Below are positions 1-10,058 of a stretch of DNA of 64,000 bases, one piece after another; position 1 is the stretch's first letter, and every line of letters starts with the position of its first letter. The stretch is from positions 1,984,001 to 2,048,000 of the forward strand of contig NZ_CP102845.1 in the NCBI RefSeq assembly GCF_013307435.2, read 5' to 3'. The notes under the pieces were generated by a model. It saw only the letters and a list, made by a program, of their open reading frames with translations. It ran no database searches and was not told the DNA's origin. This DNA comes from Microvirga terrae (GTDB taxonomy: Bacteria; Pseudomonadota; Alphaproteobacteria; Rhizobiales; Beijerinckiaceae). The position numbers were made by a program, and so were the translations under genes.

Positions 1-185
1 GTGATTCCAGCTTCGACATGGCCATGGCTCGTGCGGCGGGCGTCCTGCCGGTGGGCGTATCCTGGGGATTTCAGACCGTGGCCGCTCTGACCGAGGCGGG
101 AGCGGGACCCATCGTCCATTCCTTTCAGGAACTCGAGACGGCTCTGCAGGAATTCCTGGACGCTCCCTCGCCGATTTCCGCCTGA
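1..185 (+). CDS. HAD-family hydrolase, C-terminal end (partial)
   Basis: The window opens inside a gene. Reading from base 3, the last 60 residues start DSSFDMAMARAAG and run to a TGA at 183-185. The D-x-x-x-D-M-x-M-A-x-x-A-G pattern followed by a G-V-S-W-G segment is the last conserved motif of phosphoglycolate-phosphatase-like HAD hydrolases, where the acidic residues help bind magnesium. The substrate cannot be told from this end. The gene stops 10 bases before the ATP12 start, so the two are probably co-transcribed. Confidence 0.75.
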   Translation, partial: DSSFDMAMARAAGVLPVGVSWGFQTVAALTEAGAGPIVHSFQELETALQEFLDAPSPISA

Positions 186-195
186 ACCCCATCTT

Positions 196-987
196 ATGCC
201 CATGACAGATCCACGCGACTGGTTCCCGTCGGAAGAGGAACCCAACCCCATGCGGGCTGCCCAGGCCGGCATGAAGCCCACCCTGCCGAAGCGCTTCTAC
301 AAGGAGGCCGGCGTCGAGGAGCGGGACGGCCTGTTCCATCTGACCCTCGACGGGCGTACGGCCAAGACGCCGAGCAAGCAGGCCCTGGCCGTGCCGACCC
401 GCGAGCTGGCCGAAGCAATCGCCGCGGAATGGCAGGGGCAGGGGGACGAGATCGATCCCTCCACCATGCCCATTACCCGCATCGTCAATTCCGCGATCGA
501 CGGGGTAGCGCCCCGGCACACCGAGGTCGTGGAGGATCTCGTGCGCTATGCCGGGTCGGACCTGGTCTATTACCGCGCCGGCGAGCCCGAACGTCTTGCC
601 AATGCGCAGGACGAGGCCTGGAGCCCGGTTCTCGACTGGGCCCGGGACGCCCACGGCGCCCGTTTCACCTTGGGCGAGGGCGTCATGCATGTGGCTCAGC
701 CGGACGAGGCTGTCACGGCGATTCGTGGCGCTGTCGAGCAGATCCGGTCGCCGTTCGCGCTCGCCGCCCTGCATGTGATGACGACTCTCTCCGGGTCGGT
801 GCTGATTGCTCTCGCCCACGCGGCGCGTCAGCTGGACCTTGATCAGGCCTGGGCCGCCGCGCATGTGGACGAGCTCTATCAGGAGAGCATCTGGGGCGAG
901 GATTACGAGGCGATGGAACGCCGCCGGCGACGCGAGGCCGATTTCAGGGCCGCTTCCACGGTCTACCGGCTCGCGACGCCGTCATAG
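196..987 (+). CDS. ATP12-family F1-ATPase assembly chaperone
   Basis: Predicted 263-residue protein of the ATP12 family, which in mitochondria and alphaproteobacteria protects the F1 alpha subunit during ATP synthase assembly. Supporting features are the N-terminal KRFYKEAGVEERDG stretch, the LDGRTAKTP motif near residue 52, the YAGSDLVYYRA segment near residue 120 and a C-terminal ELYQESIWGEDYEA box. Length is normal for bacterial ATP12. Two ATGs (196 and 202) are possible starts. It follows a HAD hydrolase closely; in relatives this pair also sits beside pccB, as it did here before the IS110 inserted. Confidence 0.88.
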   Translation: MPMTDPRDWFPSEEEPNPMRAAQAGMKPTLPKRFYKEAGVEERDGLFHLTLDGRTAKTPSKQALAVPTRELAEAIAAEWQGQGDEIDPSTMPITRIVNSAIDGVAPRHTEVVEDLVRYAGSDLVYYRAGEPERLANAQDEAWSPVLDWARDAHGARFTLGEGVMHVAQPDEAVTAIRGAVEQIRSPFALAALHVMTTLSGSVLIALAHAARQLDLDQAWAAAHVDELYQESIWGEDYEAMERRRRREADFRAASTVYRLATPS

Positions 988-1124
988 CGCATTCCGTGGA
1001 AAAGTGGATCCGGTTTTCGCTGACGCGGCCCTTCGGGTCCACGGTGAACGATGCGCCGGCCAAGAGAGGGAGCATCGGATCCGATCCCAAAAGTGGGTCC
1101 ACGTTTGGGTCCGATGCTTGTCTT
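988..1124. repeat. Intergenic palindromic repeat next to IS110
   Basis: Non-coding stretch after ATP12. It holds a segment with GTGGAAAAGTGGATCCGG (near 998-1015) and an imperfect palindrome at about 1073-1122, whose arms both begin or end with GCATCGGA/TCCGATGC around a CCAAAAGTGG core. This style of CCAAAAGTGGxTCC palindrome is a dispersed intergenic repeat type in Hyphomicrobiales genomes. The IS110 copy starts just after it, which fits the known preference of IS110-group elements for repeated palindromes. Confidence 0.55.
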
Positions 1125-1149
1125 ATGATTTTCGCGTCCTGATCGAGCA

Positions 1150-1260
1150 AGATGAGGACACCGCCAGCGGGTCGCGAGCTCGCTGGCGGTGGGAGGGGAC
1201 GGGTCGTTCCGACGCAGACCGGAGCGGGTCGAGCTAGAGTCAGACCGCCCCTCTCTTTTC
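1150..1260 (+). ncRNA. Candidate IS110 bridge RNA
   Basis: Upstream of the transposase lies a perfect 10-bp hairpin (ACCGCCAGCG at 1160-1169, CGCTGGCGGT at 1181-1190, 11-base loop). It is followed by a second, longer stem (GAGGGGACGGGTC at 1193-1205 with GACCGCCCCTC at 1243-1253) that encloses a 37-base internal region. IS110-group elements are known to encode a structured bridge RNA with target- and donor-binding loops in the non-coding end next to the transposase. Position and shape match; transcription and loop pairing are not shown. Confidence 0.5.
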
Positions 1261-1302
1261 CTCGTGGCCTGAACGGATACCCGGGCGTGATGGCCCGCAT
1301 GA

Positions 1303-2271
<969 letters not shown>

Positions 2272-2412
2272 TCAATACGGATACTCTAGCGCGCCGAATC
2301 TCCGGGGCAATCCTGTGAAATGGCGCCGGGCCCACGCCGATAGTGGGATTTTGACCTCCGCACGGCTGTGCTAAGCGGGAAGGAACTTTCCCCCGGCATC
2401 CAGGGATTTGCG

Positions 2413-3945
2413 ATGAAAGACATGCTTGAACGGCTTGAGGAGCGGCGTGCACAGGCTCGCCTGGGCGGCGGCGCAAAGCGCATCGAGGCGCAGCACGGCC
2501 GGGGCAAGCTGACCGCCCGCGAGCGCATCGAGCTGTTGCTCGACAAGGGCTCTTTCGAGGAGTTCGACATGTTCGTCGAGCATCGCTCCACGGATTTCGG
2601 CATGGAGAACGTGAAGATCCCGGGCGACGGCGTCGTGACCGGCTGGGGAACCGTGAACGGCCGTACCATCTTTGTCTTCGCCAAGGATTTCACCGTCTTC
2701 GGTGGGTCTCTCTCGGAGGCCCATGCCCAGAAGATCATCAAAATTCAGGATATGGCGCTCAAGATGCGCGCGCCCATCGTGGGCCTGTTCGATGCGGGCG
2801 GCGCCCGCATCCAGGAAGGCGTGGCGGCCCTCGGCGGCTACGGCGAGGTGTTCAAGCGCAACGTGATCGCCTCGGGGGTCATTCCCCAGATCTCGGTCAT
2901 CATGGGGCCCTGCGCGGGCGGTGACGTTTATTCGCCCGCCATGACCGACTTCATTTTCATGGTGCGCGACCGCTCCTACATGTTCGTCACGGGCCCCGAC
3001 GTGGTGAAGACCGTCACCAACGAGACCGTGACCTCGGAGGAGCTCGGCGGCGCCAAGGTGCACACCACCAAGTCGTCGGTGGCGGACGGCGCCTACGACA
3101 ACGACGTCGAGGCGCTGCTGCAGGTGCGCCGCCTCATCGATTTCCTGCCTGCCAACAACCAGGACGGCGTGCCGGAGATTCCGAGCTTCGACGACCCGAA
3201 CCGCACCGATGACAGCCTCGACACCCTGATCCCGGACAACCCGAACAAGCCCTATGACATGAAGGAGCTGATCCTGAAGGTCGTGGACGAGGGCGACTTC
3301 TTCGAGATCCAGGAATCCTTCGCCCGGAACATCATCACGGGTTTCGGGCGCGTCGAGGGGCGCACCGTGGGCTTCGTGGCCAACCAGCCGATGGTGCTGG
3401 CGGGGGTGCTCGACTCGGATGCCTCGCGCAAGGCCGCGCGCTTCGTGCGCTTCTGCGATGCCTTCAACATCCCAATCGTCACCTTCGAGGACGTGCCGGG
3501 CTTTCTGCCCGGCACCGCACAGGAATACGGCGGCCTCATCAAGCACGGCGCCAAGCTGCTCTTCGCCTATTCGGAGGCCACCGTGCCGCTCGTCACCGTC
3601 ATCACGCGAAAAGCCTTCGGCGGCGCCTACGACGTGATGGCGTCGAAGCATATCGGCGGCGACATCAACTACGCTTGGCCGACGGCGCAGATCGCCGTGA
3701 TGGGAGCCAAGGGCGCGGTGGAGATCATCTTCCGCCAGGATCTCGGCGACCAGGACAAGATCGCGGCCCGCACCAAGGAATACGAGGACCGCTTCATGTC
3801 GCCCTTCGTGGCGGCCGAGCGGGGCTACATCGACGAGGTGATCATGCCCCATTCCACGCGGCGCCGGATCGCCCGAGCGCTGGCGATGCTCCGCCACAAG
3901 GAGAGCGAGCGCCCCTGGAAGAAGCACGACAATATTCCGTTGTAA
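2413..3945 (+). CDS. pccB: Propionyl-CoA carboxylase beta subunit
   Basis: 510-residue carboxyltransferase subunit that moves CO2 from biotin on PccA to propionyl-CoA, making (S)-methylmalonyl-CoA in odd-chain, valine and isoleucine catabolism. It has both crotonase-fold halves. The N half contains [23 protein letters not shown] and the [16 protein letters not shown] oxyanion region; the C half contains [23 protein letters not shown] and [10 protein letters not shown]. It ends in the family signature near [10 protein letters not shown]. The ATG at 2413 ([12 protein letters not shown]) is chosen because it matches the usual N-terminus; the reading frame is open back to 2368. The partner pccA lies 6 kb downstream at 10059, unusually split by eight genes. 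Confidence 0.96.
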   Translation: MKDMLERLEERRAQARLGGGAKRIEAQHGRGKLTARERIELLLDKGSFEEFDMFVEHRSTDFGMENVKIPGDGVVTGWGTVNGRTIFVFAKDFTVFGGSLSEAHAQKIIKIQDMALKMRAPIVGLFDAGGARIQEGVAALGGYGEVFKRNVIASGVIPQISVIMGPCAGGDVYSPAMTDFIFMVRDRSYMFVTGPDVVKTVTNETVTSEELGGAKVHTTKSSVADGAYDNDVEALLQVRRLIDFLPANNQDGVPEIPSFDDPNRTDDSLDTLIPDNPNKPYDMKELILKVVDEGDFFEIQESFARNIITGFGRVEGRTVGFVANQPMVLAGVLDSDASRKAARFVRFCDAFNIPIVTFEDVPGFLPGTAQEYGGLIKHGAKLLFAYSEATVPLVTVITRKAFGGAYDVMASKHIGGDINYAWPTAQIAVMGAKGAVEIIFRQDLGDQDKIAARTKEYEDRFMSPFVAAERGYIDEVIMPHSTRRRIARALAMLRHKESERPWKKHDNIPL

Positions 3946-4185
3946 TGGCAGGTGAGGGCCACGACGGCCCTCACGATACTTCAGGCGACATCTATCCCAC
4001 ATCTCACATGCCCGCAGCGCCTGATCCATGTCACGCGCGATGCTCTGTCACGCTTGTCTCGCCAAGCTTGATTTGAGATACCGCCTCGAGGGCCGAATCC
4101 GTCTCGAAAAATTGATGTCGATCATCGGATCCCGCTGCCGTTGCCCGGCATTCTGACGTTATCCGAAAAACCACGAGGGTTGGGA

Positions 4186-5352
4186 ATGCACGCCTTGAGA
4201 GGCCGCAACACGGTGATCGATTTCTGGCGTGGGCTCGTCCTCGTCATCATTTTCGTCAATCATGTTCCGGGCAATATTCTCGAGCATCTGACCCCCCGCA
4301 ACTACGGCTTCTCCGACGCCGCGGAGGCGTTCGTCTTCATTTCCGGCTTGTCGGTTGCCCTCGTGTATTATCCGAAGCTGGCACAGAGCGGCATTATTGG
4401 TGTCGTCAGGCGGTGTGTCCGACGATCGTTCGAGCTCTATCGCATGCACCTCGTCATGACCGGTGTGGCCGTGGCGTTGTTCTCCGTCGGGTATGTGCTC
4501 AGCGACGATGTCGGCATGCTCGAGGCTCACGGCCGCGGCGCCGTGTTCGACGATACGGCGCGCGGTATCACGGGCGTGCTCCTTCTCGGCCATCAGTTAG
4601 GCTACTTCAACATCCTTCCCCTCTACATCGCCCTCATGCTCTGGGCGCCGGTGGTCATGGTCCTGATGCGGATGAACATCGTCCTGGCCGCCGCCGTGTC
4701 GATCGGATTCTACGCGCTCGCACGTGCCGATATCCTCGCCATCCCGAGTTGGCCCGAGCCGGGGAGATGGTTCTTCAATCCTTTTGCCTGGCAGCTCCTG
4801 TTCACCATGGGGATCGTCACGGGTGCCTGGCTGTCGGAGCAGGGCGTACCCTATTGGCGCCCGGCCTTCCTGGGCGCCGTCGCGTTCCTGGCCGCTTCGC
4901 TGATCACCATGACGAACGCGTTCGGACTGGCTCCGAACCTGCTCTGGAGCGCCTTTGTCAATATCGACATCATCAAGAGCGATCTTGGTCTCGGCCGCCT
5001 GGTCCACTTCCTGGCCCTGGCCTATGTGGTGACGCAACTTCGCTTCGGCGAGGCGCTGCAGGACACGGCCTTCGGCGTCGAGATGAGGCGTCTCGGGCGC
5101 AACGCCCTACCGGTTTTCGCCGTCGGGTCCATCCTGAGCGCCCTCGGAGAGGTCACGATGACGCTTGCGGCGGTGAAGTCGTCCGCTAGTCCGCACGTCG
5201 TCGGCATGGTATTCACCGTGTTCGGCATCCTCGGACTCCTCCTGCTGGCACGATATCTCGAATGGAAAAAGAAGGGCTCGCCCGTTCCCAGACAGGAGCG
5301 GACCGGAGAAGCCGGCCTCCTCCCGGCCGCGTCCGGACGGCTGCCGCAGTAG
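4186..5352 (+). CDS. OpgC-like membrane acyltransferase
   Basis: About 388 residues with some ten hydrophobic segments. The N-terminus reads RNTVIDFWRGLVLVIIFVNHVPG, and AAEAFVFISGLSVALVYYP follows. These are hallmarks of the OpgC/DUF1624 group of acyltransferase-3-like proteins, known to transfer succinyl or other acyl groups to periplasmic glucans. The start at 4186 gives the normal N-terminus. The next gene begins inside its last 91 bases and encodes an exported SGNH hydrolase, suggesting translational coupling and a shared O-acylation job in the envelope. The substrate is unknown. Confidence 0.82.
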   Translation: MHALRGRNTVIDFWRGLVLVIIFVNHVPGNILEHLTPRNYGFSDAAEAFVFISGLSVALVYYPKLAQSGIIGVVRRCVRRSFELYRMHLVMTGVAVALFSVGYVLSDDVGMLEAHGRGAVFDDTARGITGVLLLGHQLGYFNILPLYIALMLWAPVVMVLMRMNIVLAAAVSIGFYALARADILAIPSWPEPGRWFFNPFAWQLLFTMGIVTGAWLSEQGVPYWRPAFLGAVAFLAASLITMTNAFGLAPNLLWSAFVNIDIIKSDLGLGRLVHFLALAYVVTQLRFGEALQDTAFGVEMRRLGRNALPVFAVGSILSALGEVTMTLAAVKSSASPHVVGMVFTVFGILGLLLLARYLEWKKKGSPVPRQERTGEAGLLPAASGRLPQ

Positions 5353-6107
5353 CGTCGTTTCTCCTCGCCGGCTGGGGCGCTCCCGCCCTGGCGGAGGATC
5401 CCGGGTGCCACGCTCACCAGCCGATCGTCTCCATCAGGACCGGGGTTGCCCGTCTCGCCGCCAGGCTCCGGCACCATGATCCCGTCCGGATCCTGGCGAT
5501 CGGGTCCTCCTCCACCCAGGGGATCGGGGCGTCCTCGCCGGCATTTTCGTATCCGGCTCAGCTCGAGGCGGATCTCGGCCGAATCTGGAATCACTCCGTC
5601 CATGTGGAAAATGCCGGGAAGGCAGGCGAGACGATTTCCGAGACCGTCGGACGTCTCGAAGCGGCTCTCGGGTCGACCGAGCCTGATCTCGTCATCTGGC
5701 AGGTTGGGACCAACGATGCGGTCAACGGAGGCGACGAGGTCCAATTCTCGGCCCTGCTGAAGCGGGGAATCGACGCCGCGCGGGCGCTCGGCGTCGATGT
5801 GCTTCTCGTCGACCAGCAATATTATCCTGCGATCACCGATCTCGTCCGCTACGAGCGCTTCGTGAACCTCGTCGGCACGACGGCCTCGGCCGAGCAGGTG
5901 TCTGTGTTCTCGCGCTACAAGCTAATGAAAACCTGGAGTGAGCAGGCGCCGGAGGTTCTCGTCTCGATGCTGTCTGGAGACGGCTTCCACCTGGGCGACC
6001 GCGGCTATGACTGCATGGCGCAGCTCATCGCTGGCAGTCTTCAGGCCCTGGCGGCGCCTGCGAGCGCCTCGTCGGGCTCTACTGTAGCGGCAGCCGTGCG
6101 TCCATAG
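5262..6107 (+). CDS. Exported SGNH/GDSL-type hydrolase
   Basis: Up to 281 residues. An arginine-rich N-terminus leads into AAAVASFLLAGWGAPALA, a likely signal peptide with cleavage after ALA near residue 44. The mature part has the SGNH blocks: block I IGSSSTQG (nucleophile Ser), block III VGTNDAV, and block V DGFHLGDRGY with the Asp-x-x-His pair. It overlaps the OpgC-like gene by 91 bases. Acyltransferase-3 proteins often carry or pair with SGNH domains in O-acetylation systems, so this is probably the periplasmic half of such a pair. The exact start is uncertain because the first codons lie inside the upstream gene. Confidence 0.78.
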   Translation: MEKEGLARSQTGADRRSRPPPGRVRTAAAVASFLLAGWGAPALAEDPGCHAHQPIVSIRTGVARLAARLRHHDPVRILAIGSSSTQGIGASSPAFSYPAQLEADLGRIWNHSVHVENAGKAGETISETVGRLEAALGSTEPDLVIWQVGTNDAVNGGDEVQFSALLKRGIDAARALGVDVLLVDQQYYPAITDLVRYERFVNLVGTTASAEQVSVFSRYKLMKTWSEQAPEVLVSMLSGDGFHLGDRGYDCMAQLIAGSLQALAAPASASSGSTVAAAVRP

Positions 6108-6214
6108 GGCAGGGTCGCCCAGGCCCATTGCGCTGGTCTTTCGATCTCGGATAAGGCATGCCCTCGAACATCCCCGGGTCCCCTCCGGGCGCTTTCGGCG
6201 AGGCCCATTGAGAC

Positions 6215-7303
6215 ATGTTCCTGAAGACGTCATGCGACCGCTCCTGGGTCTCCACCGCCATTCAGATCATCGAGGCGGATTTCAACCGCTCGTCCGACAC
6301 GCATCTCCTGCGGGTGCCGTTGCCGGCGGTTCCGGGCGTGGCGCTCTACCTCAAGGATGAATCGACCCATCCCTCGGGCAGCCTGAAGCACCGGCTGGCC
6401 CGGTCATTGTTCCTATACGGGTTGTGCAACGGCTGGATCGGGCCGGAGACCACCATCATCGAAGCGTCGAGCGGCTCGACCGCCGTGTCGGAGGCCTATT
6501 TCGCGCGCATGCTCGGTCTGCGCTTCATTGCCGTGATGCCGCGCTCCACGTCGGCGGAAAAGATCGCGCAGATCGCGTTCTACGGCGGCGAGAGCCATTT
6601 CGTGGACAGTCCCGCCGAGATGTATGCGGAGAGCGCGCGCCTCGCTGGTGAACTCGGCGGCCATTACATGGACCAGTTCACCTATGCCGAGCGGGCGACC
6701 GACTGGCGCGGCAACAACAACATCGCCGAATCCATCTTCAGCCAGATGTCGCATGAAGAGCACCCGATCCCGAGCTGGATCGTCGTTGGGGCGGGGACGG
6801 GCGGAACGTCGGCGACGCTTGGTCGCTACATCCGCTACCGCCGCCTGCCGACAAAGCTCTGTCTCGCGGATCCGGAGGCTTCCGTGTTCCATCGTCACCT
6901 CGCTGACCGGGCCGTGTGCAGCGTGTCGGAACCGCCCTCGGTGATCGAGGGTATCGGCCGCCCTCGGTGCGAGCCGTCCTTCGTGCCGGAGCTCATCGAC
7001 CGCGCCTTCTCCGTGGCGGATGCAGCGAGCATTGCCGCCGCGCGGGTGCTGTCGCGCCGGATTGGCCGCTCCTGCGGCGGTTCGACCGGGACGAACCTGT
7101 GGGCGGTCGCGCAAGTGGTCGGCGAGATGGTGCGTCACGACCAGCAAGGTTCGGTCGTGACGCTGCTCTGCGATTCCGGCGAGCGCTACCGCAGCACGCA
7201 TTTCGACGATGCCTGGCTCCGCGAGCGCGGAATCGACATCAAACCCGCCGAAGAGGCCATGGAGCGGTTCTTCGAGACGGGTGTTCTCGCACCGAACGGG
7301 TAG
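6215..7303 (+). CDS. PLP-dependent cysteine synthase-family enzyme
   Basis: 362 residues of the tryptophan-synthase-beta-like (fold type II) PLP superfamily. The lysine that would bind PLP lies in HPSGSLKHR near residue 57. The asparagine-loop equivalent is [12 protein letters not shown], and the phosphate-binding glycine loop is [10 protein letters not shown] near residue 194. The C-terminal part has GIGRPR and CGGSTGTN. This pattern fits cysteine synthase/cystathionine-beta-synthase relatives that are neither CysK nor CysM, some acting as L-cysteine desulfhydrases. The reaction cannot be set from sequence alone. Confidence 0.82.
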   Translation: MFLKTSCDRSWVSTAIQIIEADFNRSSDTHLLRVPLPAVPGVALYLKDESTHPSGSLKHRLARSLFLYGLCNGWIGPETTIIEASSGSTAVSEAYFARMLGLRFIAVMPRSTSAEKIAQIAFYGGESHFVDSPAEMYAESARLAGELGGHYMDQFTYAERATDWRGNNNIAESIFSQMSHEEHPIPSWIVVGAGTGGTSATLGRYIRYRRLPTKLCLADPEASVFHRHLADRAVCSVSEPPSVIEGIGRPRCEPSFVPELIDRAFSVADAASIAAARVLSRRIGRSCGGSTGTNLWAVAQVVGEMVRHDQQGSVVTLLCDSGERYRSTHFDDAWLRERGIDIKPAEEAMERFFETGVLAPNG

Positions 7304-7349
7304 AACAGGCTGTCCCGACCCCAAGAAGGTCAGTTAGGCGCCGGCCTAT

Positions 7350-7450
7350 CTCGTCATGGCCGGGCTTGTTCCGGCCATCCCGGTACGGGAAAGCACAGCG
7401 TCTGGGGTGCTCGGGATCACCGGCACAAGGCCGGTGATGACGAACATGGG
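7350..7450. repeat. Intergenic palindromic repeats (GGCCGG type)
   Basis: Two GC-rich dyads lie after the cysteine-synthase-like gene: TGGCCGGGCTTGTTCCGGCCA (about 7356-7376) and ATCACCGGCACAAGGCCGGTGAT (about 7416-7438). The same two motif types recur at 8175-8270, 12100-12140 and 15435-15530, so they form a dispersed repeat family of this genome. They may act as transcript-end or REP-like structures; function is not shown. Confidence 0.6.
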
Positions 7451-7463
7451 ACGCCCAAGAGCC

Positions 7464-8081
7464 TCAGCGGCTCCGCTCGGCGAACCACTTCACCAGCAGC
7501 TGCAGATCGGTCTGCGACAGGTTGTGGCCCGTAGGCAGGACCTGATGCTCAACGTCGGCGCCAGCCTCCGACAGCGCAGCGGCGAGCCGCTTCGCATTGT
7601 CGGCCGGGATGATCGGATCCATGGCGCCTGAGGTCATCAGCACGCGCTTGCCGGACAGGTCCGCCTTCGGCGCCTCGGACAGGGGCACCATGGCCCGCAG
7701 CAATGCGGCGCCGGACAGGGCCTCGGGACGCAGCATCAGCATGGCGGCGGCGATGTTCGCCCCGTTGGAGAAGCCCACGGCCACGGGCGCCTCGAGCCCA
7801 TAGGCCTTGCGGGCCTCGGCCACGAAATCAGCGAGCTCGTTCGCGCGGAACTTCACGTCCTCCTCGTCGAACACGCCTTCCGCAAGGCGGCGGAAGAAGC
7901 GCGGCATCCCGTTCTCCAGGATCTTGCCGCGCGGGGACAGCAGGGCCGATCCCGGCGAGATCATGCGGCCGAGACCCAGGAGGTCGTTTTCGTCGCCGCC
8001 CGTGCCGTGGAGCAGGAGCAGCGGCGGACGGTTCGGGTCCGTTGCCGGCTCATAGCGGTGGATGAAGGACAGCTCGGTCAT
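7464..8081 (-). CDS. Alpha/beta hydrolase, MhqD-like
   Basis: 205 residues, a small carboxylesterase/phospholipase-type serine hydrolase. LLLHGTGGDENDLL supplies the oxyanion region, GFSNGAN near residue 124 holds the nucleophile Ser, the acid is in SGAMDPIIP, and the His is in LPTGHNLSQ. It lies just downstream of the mhqO-like dioxygenase gene on the same strand. This is the arrangement seen for mhqD with mhqO in quinone/hydroquinone resistance operons, so a role in aromatic or quinone detoxification is inferred. Confidence 0.82.
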   Translation of the reverse strand: MTELSFIHRYEPATDPNRPPLLLLHGTGGDENDLLGLGRMISPGSALLSPRGKILENGMPRFFRRLAEGVFDEEDVKFRANELADFVAEARKAYGLEAPVAVGFSNGANIAAAMLMLRPEALSGAALLRAMVPLSEAPKADLSGKRVLMTSGAMDPIIPADNAKRLAAALSEAGADVEHQVLPTGHNLSQTDLQLLVKWFAERSR

Positions 8082-8174
8082 GGTATCATTCCATCAAACG
8101 CGTGGTGCGTTCTCCTGCCGTCGCAGGGACGGGCAGGGGGGTGAGTCGTCAATGAAGGAAGCGCGCTTCATGCC

Positions 8175-8270
8175 GTCCGCCATCACCGGCTTTGCGCCGG
8201 TGATCTCGATCGGAAGAGCTTGGCGCTTCACAGGATCGTCATGGCCGGGACAAGCCCGGCCATGACTGAG
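8175..8270. repeat. Intergenic palindromic repeats (second copy)
   Basis: Between mhqD and mhqO lie CATCACCGGCTTTGCGCCGGTGAT-type and CATGGCCGGGACAAGCCCGGCCATG-type dyads, the same family as at 7350-7450. They sit between two same-strand genes without breaking the pair. Confidence 0.6.
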
Positions 8271-8281
8271 GATGGTCCCCT

Positions 8282-9211
8282 TCAGACCAGTTCAGGCAGG
8301 TGGGACTCGATCTCGGCACGCCGAGGCTCCAGGAAGGCCGGGAGCTTCAGCGTGGCGCCGAGACTGTCCTGAGGCTCGTCCACGGCGAAGCCGGGTTCGT
8401 CCGTAGCGATCTCGAACAGGATCCCACCCGGCTCGCGGAAGTAGACGGACCGGAAGTAGTTGCGGTCCTTCTGCTCCGTTGTCTGCAGGCCGTGGTTCTC
8501 GGCGAGCTTCCTCACCATCTCGGCTTCCTCGGCATCGTCCCGGGCGCGGAACGCCACGTGGTGGACGGAGCCGCCACCCGACCGGCCCGGAAGGAAGCCG
8601 CCGGCGCTGCGGATGTCGACCGTGCTGCCCATCAGGGCATCGGTCTTGTAGCGGACGAGGGAGCCGTCACGGGCCGTCTCGCGGAAACCGAACACATCGG
8701 TCAGGATCGCGCCGGTGCGATCGCCGTTCTCCACGAGGAGCGTGACGCCGTCGAGGCCCCGGATGGCATGCTCCGCCGGAATGCCGTCGACCGCCCAGGC
8801 GGGCTCCGCCTCCGCGTTCGGAGCGCCGACCAGCGCGAGGCTCGTGCCGTGCGGATCCTTGAAGGTCAGCACGCTCTGACCGAAGCGCTTCTCCACGGTG
8901 CCATGCTCGACGCCCTGCTCGATGAAGCGATGCGCCCAGAAGCCCAGGGACGATTCGGGCACCCGGAACGACGTCTCCTGTGTCGACCCGATTCCGTTCC
9001 GCCCCGGTGCGACATGCTCCCACGGGAAGAACGTCAGGATCGAGCCCGGCTGCCCGAGGCTGTCGCCGAAGTAGAGATGGTAAGTTCCCGGATCGTCGAA
9101 GTTGACGGTCTTCTTGACGAGGCGCAGGCCGACCACGCGGGTGTAGAAATCGAGGTTGCGACGGGCCGGGCCGGCAATGGCCGTGACGTGATGGATACCG
9201 TGGTGCCGCAT
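8282..9211 (-). CDS. Ring-cleaving dioxygenase, MhqO-like
   Basis: 309-residue vicinal-oxygen-chelate (glyoxalase-fold) protein with two tandem halves. The N half starts GIHHVTAIAGPARRNLDFY with a metal-binding His. The C half has GSVHHVAFRA and GILFEIATDEPGF, supplying a further His and Glu. This is the MhqO/LinE-like hydroquinone dioxygenase family. The ATG at 9211 (MRHHGIHH) is chosen because the family starts there; the frame is open to 9397 with no conserved sequence. Its partner is the mhqD-like hydrolase downstream. Confidence 0.87.
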   Translation of the reverse strand: MRHHGIHHVTAIAGPARRNLDFYTRVVGLRLVKKTVNFDDPGTYHLYFGDSLGQPGSILTFFPWEHVAPGRNGIGSTQETSFRVPESSLGFWAHRFIEQGVEHGTVEKRFGQSVLTFKDPHGTSLALVGAPNAEAEPAWAVDGIPAEHAIRGLDGVTLLVENGDRTGAILTDVFGFRETARDGSLVRYKTDALMGSTVDIRSAGGFLPGRSGGGSVHHVAFRARDDAEEAEMVRKLAENHGLQTTEQKDRNYFRSVYFREPGGILFEIATDEPGFAVDEPQDSLGATLKLPAFLEPRRAEIESHLPELV

Positions 9212-9531
9212 GGGACTGTTCCTTAACGGGCAAGCGCGGATTTGCGCTGCGTTGACGAGAACATAGGTACCATCGAGAGCCGCTAAAGTGTGGAAAGGGT
9301 GACCTTGCGGGATTGCAAAGCTCGTCCGTCCGTTGCCGACAAACCCACGCAGTTCCTTGAGAATTTCGCGCAGCAAGATTCCGGCAACCAAAGTCACTCA
9401 ACAACGCTTAACCTCAACGGCGATTCAGCGTGTCGTATTAACGGTTTCAGCCGCCCATCCGTGTGAGAGTCCGTATCGGACAAGCGATCAACCGGCTTAC
9501 AGCCGAAGAAAAGCCGGCGGGAGTCAGACGG

Positions 9532-9945
9532 ATGATGAAGGATCAACTTCGCGATTTCATCGACAGGATCTCCGAATCCAGGCAGGTCTCGGACGAGGAC
9601 GTGACGATGCTTCAGGGCGAGATCCTGGAGGGCAGCATTCGCAGCCGACTCGAAGTCGAATCCCTGCTGGCGCTGGATCGCATCGTCGATGCCGCGGAGA
9701 GCTGGGGTCCGACACTGACCAAGCTCGTGGTCGATTTCGTCGTTTGGAACCGGGCGCCCCAAGGCGTGGTCAGCAACGACGATGCCTTCTGGCTCGCCAC
9801 CCTGCTGGAGGTTAGCGGCCCCTCGCCGAACGCCATGAACATCGCCTACGGCATCCTCGACGAGGCGGGCTATGTCGATGTGGCGCTGCTCGATTTCATC
9901 ATGCGCGGACGCCAGCAGGCGAGGCTCTCCCAGATCGCCGCCTGA
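9532..9945 (+). CDS. Conserved hypothetical protein (alphaproteobacterial)
   Basis: 137-residue soluble acidic protein with no recognised domain. Notable are the start MMKDQLRDFIDRISESRQVSDEDV and a middle with WGPTLTKLVVDFVVWNRAP; it is predicted mostly helical. The ATG at 9532 follows a purine-rich GGCGGGAG about 15 bases upstream; the frame is open to 9463. It sits alone between mhqO (divergent) and pccA. No function is proposed. Confidence 0.65.
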   Translation: MMKDQLRDFIDRISESRQVSDEDVTMLQGEILEGSIRSRLEVESLLALDRIVDAAESWGPTLTKLVVDFVVWNRAPQGVVSNDDAFWLATLLEVSGPSPNAMNIAYGILDEAGYVDVALLDFIMRGRQQARLSQIAA

Positions 9946-10058
9946 GGGCAGCGTCCTATCTAACGCTAAATGCTGAATCGGCCCCGCTTCCCCAAGGCAC
10001 GGATGTGCAGTAACGGAGGTGGGGCCAAGTTTTGGTTGGGTGGAGCGTTCGAGGGTTC

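Noticed and set aside
2371..4029. 552-codon open frame on the minus strand across pccB
   Set aside because: It mirrors the highly biased codons of pccB, has no recognisable protein motif and no spacing for a promoter; it is a shadow.
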